Assembly (NCBI GenBank): GCA_038993745.2 | Contig: CP160630.1 | Coordinates: forward strand, 1,116,001 to 1,180,000 | Direction: 5' to 3' | Source of the DNA: Aliivibrio fischeri | GTDB lineage: Bacteria; Pseudomonadota; Gammaproteobacteria; Enterobacterales; Vibrionaceae | Length of the DNA stretch: 64,000 nucleotides | In this document: piece by piece, positions 55,877 through 64,000 of the stretch | Layout of the letters: each line of letters starts with the position of its first letter | Position numbering within the stretch: position 1 is the first letter of the stretch | The notes under the pieces: model-generated | What the model was told of the DNA's origin: nothing | Seen by the model: only the letters and a program-made list of their open reading frames with translations | The model's database searches: none | Program-made: the position numbers and the translations under genes

Positions 55877-56087
55877 AAGCTACATCAAGAAGCACGAAAA
55901 GTTCCCTAAAATCACACCTCATAAATGCAAAGTATGACTACCAAATTTGGTACTGACATTACTAAAGATTAGTGGAATATTAAATCTTACTTACTTTCTA
56001 GGTCAGTAATGAAAGTAATTACAAGATGATAATGAAGATTAAAAACAACAGCGCTAAACACTGTTTGCTAATAAATGAGGTGTCACA

Positions 56088-56699
56088 ATGAAAAAATATA
56101 TTCCTGTTCTATTTGCTCTAAGTGCTGTATCTGGTGTTAGTTATGCAGGTACAACAACACAAAGTGATTCTGTTGATTACTTACAAATGCGTAATGGCAT
56201 TGCCTATCAAGTAAACCAAGAGACACCTTATACAGGGAAATTTGTTCAAAAATACGATAACGGACAAATCTCAACAAAAGCTCAATTCAAAGATGGCGTT
56301 GAAATTGGTACAGAAAGTAATTGGTATCCAAATGGCCAAATGGCTTCAAAACTTAATTATAAAGATGGCAAGCTTGATGGTTTAATGCAAACTTGGTACG
56401 TGAATGGTCAGAAAAAAACAGAATTCACGTATAAAAATAATCAGTTAGATGGCCAAGCAACACGTTGGTATGACAATGGCGAAAAAAATCTAACCGTTAA
56501 TTACGATGATGGCCAAAAAGATGGCCTATACACCAGCTACTACGCTAATGGTAAAAAAGCCACTCAAGCAAATTACGACGATGGCAAAATCAAAGATGGC
56601 TCAGTTACCCACTGGAATAATCATGGTGACAAAGTAGAGCAATTAACCTTCAAAAACCAAAAAGTCGTGTCAGAGCAAACATGGATGCCAGAGAGTTAA
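56088..56699 (+). CDS. Secreted MORN-repeat (YwqK-type) protein
   Basis: A 203-residue protein with a Sec signal (MKKYIPVLFALSAVSGVSYA) and about six tandem repeats of roughly 22 residues, each with a W/Y-Y-x-N-G-Q core (for example NWYPNGQMASKLNYKDGK, TWYVNGQKKTEFTYKN). These are MORN-variant repeats as found in YwqK-type proteins. The periplasmic or surface role is unknown; the YwqK antitoxin name is a family label only. No partner toxin gene lies next to it. A terminator follows. Confidence 0.82.
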   Translation: MKKYIPVLFALSAVSGVSYAGTTTQSDSVDYLQMRNGIAYQVNQETPYTGKFVQKYDNGQISTKAQFKDGVEIGTESNWYPNGQMASKLNYKDGKLDGLMQTWYVNGQKKTEFTYKNNQLDGQATRWYDNGEKNLTVNYDDGQKDGLYTSYYANGKKATQANYDDGKIKDGSVTHWNNHGDKVEQLTFKNQKVVSEQTWMPES

Positions 56700-56730
56700 T
56701 CCGATTAAATTTGTTTAATTACCCATAATG

Positions 56731-56763
56731 AAAAGCCCTTATACCTATGATATAAGGGCTTTT
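56731..56763. terminator. Bidirectional terminator
   Basis: AAAAGCCCTTATA (56731-56743) pairs perfectly with TATAAGGGCTTTT (56751-56763). It lies between the convergent MORN protein and DJ-1/PfpI genes. Confidence 0.9.
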
Positions 56764-56788
56764 CAAAATGCATATTTAAAAATAATAA

Positions 56789-57376
56789 TTAGAAATGATC
56801 AAAATAAATGTGCTGTGCTTGCCACTCTACTTTTTCAACATTATCAGACAAAAGATGTTTGGCTACAGTAAAGGCAAACTCAAAGCTTACACCAAGACCT
56901 TTACCACTAATGAAACGTCCATCAACAACCACTTTCTTATCTTGGAAACAACCATCGCTAAATTTCTTTTCCAATCCACCACCGGTTGTGTAATTTCGTC
57001 CATTAAGAAGATGATTAGCGGCTAACACCTTAGCTCCAGATGAACATAACGCACATATGTATTTATCTTTCTCTATGTGACACTTTAGAAAATCGATCAC
57101 CATCGAATTTGCAGATAAGTTATCTGTTCCTTTAGGGCCTCCAGGCATCATGACAGCATCATAGAGAACATCTTTTTTGTCTTTTAGCGTATAATCTGCA
57201 GATATCCGTGTTTCAAAATAGGTTTCTAACGCTGTTGTTTCCATGCAAGATAACACATCAACCTTAATATCTAAGCGACGCATTATATCGATAAAAACAA
57301 CCGCTTCTCCCTCTTCAAAACCATCTGCAAGCAATACCGCAACGTGCTTTGTCACTTGATTATTTTCCATCTTCAT
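56789..57376 (-). CDS. DJ-1/PfpI-family protein
   Basis: A 195-residue DJ-1/ThiJ family protein. The nucleophile elbow ICALCSSGAKVLA holds the conserved Cys. GFEEGEAV near residue 18 carries the conserved Glu, and VMMPGGPKGTDNL is the second family block. Members act as glyoxalases, deglycases or chaperones; the actual role here is unknown. Its ATG lies inside the end of the eda gene (17-base overlap when eda is read past its frameshift), so it is coupled to the eda-kdgK-gatY cluster and may remove a toxic sugar breakdown product. Confidence 0.87.
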   Translation of the reverse strand: MKMENNQVTKHVAVLLADGFEEGEAVVFIDIMRRLDIKVDVLSCMETTALETYFETRISADYTLKDKKDVLYDAVMMPGGPKGTDNLSANSMVIDFLKCHIEKDKYICALCSSGAKVLAANHLLNGRNYTTGGGLEKKFSDGCFQDKKVVVDGRFISGKGLGVSFEFAFTVAKHLLSDNVEKVEWQAQHIYFDHF

Positions 57377-58009
57377 TACCCATCACTAAAGAACAAGTTT
57401 CACGTACATTTTTAGCAATAATGTCCCAATCATGATTTCGAATCGCTTCAGTCGGAGCAATCCATGTACCACCACAAGCAATCACTTGGGAATGGCTAAG
57501 TAACTAAGTAGATTATTTGGATTCACTCCCCCTGTAGGCATGAGCTGAATATTTCCATAGGGCCCCGTTAATGACTTCAGCATATTCAAACCGCCTGAAG
57601 CTTCTGCTGGGAAGAACTTTAATGCAGATAATCCCATCTCTAATGCTTGTTCTACCAAGCTTGGATTATTAACCCCCGGAATGATTTTGATATCGTTATC
57701 TAAACAATATTGAACGGTATTTGGATTAAAGCCTGGACTAACCACAAAATCAGCTCCAGCTTCTGTTGCCAGCTGCGCTTGTTCTTTGGTTAATACGGTT
57801 CCTGCACATAACACAATATCTGGATACGCTTGACGAATACGACGAATTGACTCTTCTGCCGCTTCCGTTCTGAAGGTGATTTCAGCCGCAGGTAATCCAT
57901 TTTCAACTAGCACTTTAGCTAACGGCACTGCATCTTCTGCGTTCTCAATTTGAATCACAGGCATAACTCGAAGTGCTCTTAACGTTTCTATCCATAAATT
58001 ATTTTTCAT
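57360..58009 (-). pseudogene. eda: KDPG/KHG aldolase split by a one-base deletion
   Basis: Eda cleaves 2-keto-3-deoxy-6-phosphogluconate to pyruvate and glyceraldehyde-3-phosphate in the Entner-Doudoroff path. The N-terminal 174 residues have AEITFRTEAAEE (catalytic Glu region), CAGTVLT and the Schiff-base Lys in SALKFFPAEASGG. A run of three C on the coding strand (57488-57490) ends this frame; four C gives SYLAIPQVIACGGTWIAPTE and a 216-residue enzyme. The missing tail (GGTWIAPTEAIRNHDWDIIAKN) is clearly present in the other frame. It is downstream of kdgK and overlaps it slightly. Confidence 0.9.
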
Positions 58010-58961
58010 TAATCTGTCCCATATCGGTAATTAGTGTTTGTAAGTAGTCCATCGGAATAATGGCTCCTTTGTGCTGAATAACTTGAGAAGCAAGGCGATT
58101 ACCCCAAGCGCAACTTTCAGCCATGGACGCACCTTGACTGTATGCCGCAATATAAGCCGCATTAAATGAGTCCCCAGCCGCTGTCGTATCAACAAGCTTA
58201 TCGACTGACTCCCCATCAACATAGCCGGATTTTCCCTCAAGAGTTGACCACATAGCACCTTTAGCGCCGAGCTTCACGACCACATGCCCCACCCCTAGTG
58301 CATGTAGTCGATCCGCGACTTCTTTTTCTGGCATATTCAGTTTATCAAGGAGTAACTCTTCATCATCTCCTGTCACTAAAGCGATATCACTTAATCGGTA
58401 TAAGTTATCTAACCAAAACTTTGCATCCAGATTATTTTTCCATAATCTTGGACGATAATTAGAATCCGTAATAATCGTTGCACCATGTTTTTTTAATGTC
58501 GCTAATACGTCGAATAAAATTTCACGGTCATGAGTCGGTAAAATAGCCAATGAGATACCAGATAAATAGATAATGTCTGCATCCATAATTTTGGCGATAT
58601 TAGGTACAAATAAAAGATGCTGACACATATACTTTGCAGCTGAATTGTCTCGCCAATAATGAAAACTACGTTCGCCTTCATCATCAATATTTATGCTATA
58701 TAGACCGGGGAGGCGCTCTTGATCTCGCAATACCAGCGAACAATCTATATTTTCTTTCTCCCACGCTTTTAGCATCAAGGAACTGTATTGATCTTGACCT
58801 AACGCCGTTAAATAATAAGGGGAAACATGTGGAAGTAAGCGAGAGAGGTAAACCGCAGTATTAAGCGTATCACCACCAAAAGATTGAGTTTGTGTAGAGA
58901 ACGCATTCCCACTGAGTTCAATCATGCATTCGCCAATAATGGCAATTTTCGTCTTTTTCAT
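57999..58961 (-). CDS. kdgK: 2-keto-3-deoxygluconate kinase
   Basis: KdgK phosphorylates 2-keto-3-deoxygluconate to the substrate of Eda. The 320-residue PfkB-family kinase has the substrate block GGDTLNTAVYLSRL near residue 30 and the ATP-site signature DTTAAGDSFNAAY with the catalytic Asp. I chose the ATG at 58961 (MKKTKIAIIGECMIELSG); the frame is open to 58994. It overlaps the eda start by 11 bases and lies downstream of gatY on the same strand. Together these genes process a hexuronate or sugar acid breakdown product. Confidence 0.92.
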   Translation of the reverse strand: MKKTKIAIIGECMIELSGNAFSTQTQSFGGDTLNTAVYLSRLLPHVSPYYLTALGQDQYSSLMLKAWEKENIDCSLVLRDQERLPGLYSINIDDEGERSFHYWRDNSAAKYMCQHLLFVPNIAKIMDADIIYLSGISLAILPTHDREILFDVLATLKKHGATIITDSNYRPRLWKNNLDAKFWLDNLYRLSDIALVTGDDEELLLDKLNMPEKEVADRLHALGVGHVVVKLGAKGAMWSTLEGKSGYVDGESVDKLVDTTAAGDSFNAAYIAAYSQGASMAESCAWGNRLASQVIQHKGAIIPMDYLQTLITDMGQINEK

Positions 58962-59058
58962 ACAATAACCTAAAAAAAAGCCGCATTGATTCAATTAGAG
59001 GGTTTGATTAAATCAATGCGGCAAAACCATATAAGGCTAAAATGGAACAAAACTCGTA

Positions 59059-60113
<1,055 letters not shown>

Positions 60114-60145
60114 AAGCCCAAACAGCTGTCATGCTATTTGGGCTT
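60114..60145 (-). terminator. Terminator of the molybdopterin reductase gene
   Basis: AAGCCCAAA (60114-60122) pairs with TTTGGGCTT (60137-60145), with a T run on the minus strand. It lies 25 bases after the reductase stop. Confidence 0.85.
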
Positions 60146-60169
60146 AAATAAAACGAAAAATTATTTACA

Positions 60170-62817
60170 TTACTGCGCGTCTTTAGCGTTAGCTTCAAGA
60201 AATGCCATTACTTCTTCTCGCTCTAATGGATTTAATCCGGCACGAGGGAACATACTTTTGGTAATACCATGCCATTGCGATTTAGTGTACTGCTTTGGAT
60301 CTTTTGCAGAATGACACATAGTGCAACGTTGATAAAACAGAGCTTCGCCAACACTCTGTTTTGTTTCACTCGAACTTGTATTTACTTCACCAAGAGTGGT
60401 ATTCACTTTATCGACACGAATATCACTGTCTACCGTCACCGTTCTTGGTGGTTCAAAGGCCAAGTTAGATGACTCAGGATCTCGACAACGCTGAATGTAA
60501 GCTAAGCAGGTATTGGCACTGTTTGCTTGACTTAAATCACTGCATGCTTGGCTTGATGTTAATACGTTAATAGAACCACTATTACAGCGCCCTTGACTAT
60601 CAAATTGCAGCCAAGCTCCCTCTTCTAAACTAATGACTCCGGGCATGATCTGATCAGATACTTTTGCACCCGCAATAACACGTCCTCGCTCATTGTAGAT
60701 TTCCACTAACTGCCCTGAACGAATACCGTGCTTTTGTGCATCCATGTCATTAATCAGTACATACTGACGTCCTTGAACACTTTCATATTTACGAACCTCT
60801 GTATTTGCCAGCTGCGAGTGTAATCGCATATAAGGATGAGGGCTCACAACATGAACTTGGTTTGGTTTTGCGTTTCCTAAATATTCAAACGGTTCTAAAA
60901 ATGTTGGCATTGGTGGACAATTTTTCACATCAAAATTTGCAATATCTTGGCAGTAAAGCTCTATTTTTCCTGATGTGGTATGCAAAGGATGCTTATCTGG
61001 ATCTTGATAAAAATCACCATGTCTTACCCACTGATTTGCCTCTTGAGGTACAGGTAATAAAGCGACTCCATTTTTCCAAAACTCATCAAATGATAAGGTT
61101 GCTGATGAGGCGTGATAAGCACGTTTCAAAATATCATCAAACGCTAAACCATCTGTAAATTTCTCTTCAACATTGAATATCTCGGCTAATTTACGAAAGA
61201 TTTCGAAATCATCAAGACTTTCACCGTAAGGCTTAATGACCTGACGCATAGCATAGATTTTATCGTTACTGTACGTACCACCAGAAGAAAGATCATTACG
61301 CTCTAACGTACTGGTTGCAGGCAATACAATATCGGCATATCGAGAAGAAGCACACCACCATGGGTCTTGGCAGACAAACGTTTCAACTTTTTCATTAAGT
61401 GCATTAATAAGTTCATTCGTATCTTGCTGATGAGAAAGAAGATTATTGCCTGCGTTATACACCATTTTGATATCAGGGTACGTGTATTCAATACCATCTC
61501 TAGTAAAGCTTTTTCCTGGATTCATCAGCATTTCAGAAATACGAGATGCAGGACAAATCGCACTCACTGGATTTTTACCTTGAGATAAGCCAATAGGAAG
61601 TGTTTTCCCTGATTGTGGCATACCACCATTACCATAATGCCAACTAAAGCCAACCCCTTCTCCCGGCTTACCAATTTTGCCTAGCATGGCGGCAAAATTA
61701 ATGATCGCCCAATGGATCATCTCACCATGATCGGCTCTTTGTAATGACCAACCCGCCGCAAATTGGTTTTACTGGCTGCGAATCGAATGGCCATTTTTTG
61801 AATATCCTCAGCAGGAATACCCGTGATCTTTGCAGCCCATACTGGTGATTTTACGATGCCATCATTTTTTCCCATTAAATGGTCGATGTATTTATCAGCT
61901 CCTACGGTATAACGATCCAAGTAAGCGATATCATGAAGATCGTTAACATAAACATGCTGTGCCATCGCTAAAAATAAAGCGGTGTCTGTATTTGGAACAA
62001 TTTTCACCCATTCCGCATCCAATTCGTCATCGGTACGGGTCTGTTGTGGGTTAATTGAAATAAACTGAATGCCATCTTCAGCAAACTGCTTCCAATGAGA
62101 ATACATTTGGTGATCCGCAACGCGAAATTCAATGCGGTTGTTTTTCCAAGGATCACAGCCTATCAATACAAAGATTTCTGTGTTCTCTTGAATTACAGGC
62201 CATGCGGTTTGTGGCGAGTATACTTCCATATCACCAATAACATGAGGAAGAATAACTTGCGAGGCACCACCAGAATAATCACCCGTTGTCGTACTTTGTC
62301 CACCAATTAAATTAAAAAATCGCCCTTGTAATACTTGAGGACGCATTAAACCAGCATGCGACCATCCACCATAAGAGCTACTGAAAATAGCTTCATTACC
62401 ATGTTCTGTTGCAGTAGTTTGAATTACATCAGCAACCAAAGATAAAGCGGTATCCCAGCTAACTCGCACAAATGGTTCTTTACCGCGCAAGTGCGGTTTC
62501 GTATCCCCTTTTGGATCGGCTAAATAGGAAGCCCTTACCATCGGGTACTTAACGCGAGTTTTATCATAAACTCGACCGATTAAACCTTCTGTCAGCATTT
62601 CGGTAGGCATGGCATCAAGCTCTTTACGAGGTTGAATACCAACAAGAACACCCGCTTTTACAATCGCGTTAAATGGTCCCCAATGGCTAGCATGAGGAAT
62701 GACTTCTACATCCTCATCATCAAAAAATTTAGAAGCGGGATAAACCATTAAACCACCACCCGCAACAATAGCGGTTGCAATGGAGGTTTTTAAAAAAGTA
62801 CGTCGAGAAAGAGTCAT
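60170..62817 (-). pseudogene. Tat-exported molybdopterin reductase with C-terminal haem c motif, one-base deletion
   Basis: A bis-MGD molybdoenzyme of the TMAO/DMSO/biotin-sulfoxide reductase group, 882 residues once repaired. It has a twin-arginine signal (SRRTFLKTSIATA), the Mo-pterin domain (SSSYGGWSHAGLM, with Ser as likely Mo ligand) and a C-terminal extension of about 60 residues with a CTMCH haem-binding motif. The frame is lost near 61751-61760; one extra G there gives NLAAGWSLQRADHGEM or a close variant. The haem would let electrons enter directly, replacing the separate TorC/TorY-type cytochrome. No cytochrome or chaperone gene is adjacent. The natural acceptor (N-oxide or S-oxide) is not fixed. 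Confidence 0.85.
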
Positions 62818-63028
62818 AATGCATTCCGTATTTTTAGTCTATTTATCACTTATCAATAGTGGATAAATCCTTAACAGATGCATTCTAAACCTATAAAGAT
62901 TCATTTTATATGCACATTCTAAATAAATAAGAACATACGTAACTTAAAACAGAACCATTCTTACACGTTATCTACAACTTCTTCTATTTTAAAAGATTTT
63001 AGCTTCTCTTTTCATGAAATATTGAATT

Positions 63029-64000
63029 TTAAAAGAATGATTCCATTTTTGATGAGTAGCAAGTTATCCCTTTTCTTAATAAATTATTCTTTGGCCTGTT
63101 TGCCCGTCCGGTTATTTTCTCTATTGTTTGCTCCCATCGAGATGGTGCAAGTAAGCGTCTACTAAGCGGAGATTGATCTTGAATATATTCATTTTTAAAT
63201 ATAGCTATCACTTCTTGAGTTTCATATACACCGAGTACTTTCATATTAATAGCAGAAATATCTAATTCAAAATTGCCTTGCTCAATTGCTAGTGGGGCTT
63301 CTTCAGCTTGCCAAAGGTTAATTTTTTCGCCACAAAACAGAGCTATATTCAATGCTCTTAATGACCATAAACTACTAGCAGGACCACTGTAGTTATCAAC
63401 TAAACGAACATCTTCATCAAACAACCCTTGTGTGGGTAATCCTGCTTTTAACGCACCGTTACTAATAAAGTATTTCAAGTTACAATGAAAAGCTCTTTTC
63501 GCTTCACCAATCGTTATTTTGTCGCTTTGTAGATCCACAGCCGCTAATAATGGAGCAGCAACAGCTAAGCGATAACAGGCACTACGTCCAAAAAAAGGGA
63601 ACCCTTCTTTACCAAAGAAATAACGATAATTACCAACAAAATCAGATAATGCACTCTTTATAAAAGTAGAATCAAAATCAACATCTATTTGAGTAAACCA
63701 GTACAAACTGTAATGAAAAGCCCACGCATTATAGTAATCGTAATTTCCTTTTGCCCCATCACGAAACCATCCATCACCGACATAAAACTCTTTTACTCTT
63801 TCGTATTTTTCATATTGGACTTCATCTTCACCGGTTAACGCTTTCAATACGATTTGCACGGTAAGTACAAACAAGTGCCAATTATTATCAACGGTTTCAC
63901 ACTGATTAACCTGTTTAAACCAAGTGACGATTTGACACTTTTCATCGATTGAAAAACAATCCCACACCCACTCTTTGCTCATCCATAATGCCAGAGCTAA
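63029..64000 (-). CDS. DUF2264-family protein, 5' end beyond window
   Basis: The visible 323 codons have a (alpha/alpha) barrel-like pattern rich in Trp and Tyr (GDGWFRDGAKGNYDYYNAWAFHYSLYWFTQID), as in DUF2264 proteins distantly related to unsaturated glucuronyl hydrolases. The frame stays open to the window edge at 64000; an internal ATG at 63982 is only one possible start. Its role in polysaccharide or glucuronide breakdown is a guess from the fold. It would fit the eda/kdgK group nearby in theme, but lies beyond the molybdoenzyme gene. Confidence 0.75.
   Translation of the reverse strand, partial: LALALWMSKEWVWDCFSIDEKCQIVTWFKQVNQCETVDNNWHLFVLTVQIVLKALTGEDEVQYEKYERVKEFYVGDGWFRDGAKGNYDYYNAWAFHYSLYWFTQIDVDFDSTFIKSALSDFVGNYRYFFGKEGFPFFGRSACYRLAVAAPLLAAVDLQSDKITIGEAKRAFHCNLKYFISNGALKAGLPTQGLFDEDVRLVDNYSGPASSLWSLRALNIALFCGEKINLWQAEEAPLAIEQGNFELDISAINMKVLGVYETQEVIAIFKNEYIQDQSPLSRRLLAPSRWEQTIEKITGRANRPKNNLLRKGITCYSSKMESFF

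Overview
This AT-rich window belongs to a bioluminescent Vibrionaceae. The luxR/luxI/luxCDA genes have the Aliivibrio fischeri arrangement and their proteins closely match those of that species. The LuxR falls between the A. fischeri variants I remember, so a member or close relative of the A. fischeri group is likely. The gene content (lux, fructose PTS, a T6SS satellite cluster, many single-function accessory operons) resembles the second chromosome of that group. Both points rest on remembered sequences, not on a search.

Layout. 1-4.5 kb: the quorum-sensing light operon luxI-luxC-luxD-luxA on the minus strand (cut at the window edge inside luxA), divergent from luxR, with a lux box, a luxI -10 and a CRP site between them. 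4.5-8.4 kb: an MscS-type channel, a small membrane protein, and a yjiH-yjiG-M20 peptidase operon. 8.4-14.9 kb: AraC-type regulator, PEBP protein, lipoprotein, ygbA-LysR-SGNH hydrolase, HAD phosphatase, LysE exporter and a small outer-membrane barrel. 14.9-20 kb: fruBKA with divergent cra/fruR and Cra operators. 20-26.7 kb: a T6SS auxiliary module in transcription order hcp, vgrG, DUF4123 chaperone, DUF2235 lipase-type effector and two paralogous lipoprotein immunity candidates, preceded by a sigma-54-like promoter. 26.8-34.1 kb: trmK, a Cof-type phosphatase, gdpD with an MFS transporter, and a periplasmic binding protein overlapping a membrane diguanylate cyclase. 34.3-39.8 kb: glycyl radical enzyme yjjI and its activase yjjW, a Crp/Fnr-like regulator, a chemoreceptor and small ORFs. 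39.8-48.3 kb: LysR, a manganese riboswitch with an mneA-type exporter, a nitroreductase, sdaA, and a nupC-deoD-guaD-yeiL purine salvage block. 48.3-51.9 kb: cobalamin riboswitch, BtuFCD-like importer and a divergent adenosyltransferase-like gene. 52-56.7 kb: a second diguanylate cyclase, an MFS/LysR divergent pair and a MORN-type protein. 56.8-64 kb: gatY-kdgK-eda-DJ-1, a Tat-exported molybdopterin reductase with a C-terminal haem c motif, and a DUF2264 gene running off the end.

One pattern cuts across the whole window. Nine genes (luxC, an AraC-type gene, a LysR-type gene, fruA twice, trmK, the binding protein next to the diguanylate cyclase, a chemoreceptor, eda and the molybdopterin reductase) are each broken by a missing single base, usually in a short homopolymer. 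Adding one base per lesion restores a full-length family member in every case. This looks more like homopolymer under-calling in the source sequence than real decay, and it bears directly on whether luxC is truly broken.

I saw no insertion sequences, CRISPR arrays, rRNA or tRNA genes. The systems with most room for new biology are the binding protein/diguanylate cyclase pair, the YjjI/YjjW enzyme, the haem-fused Mo reductase, the T6SS lipase module and the manganese riboswitch leader.
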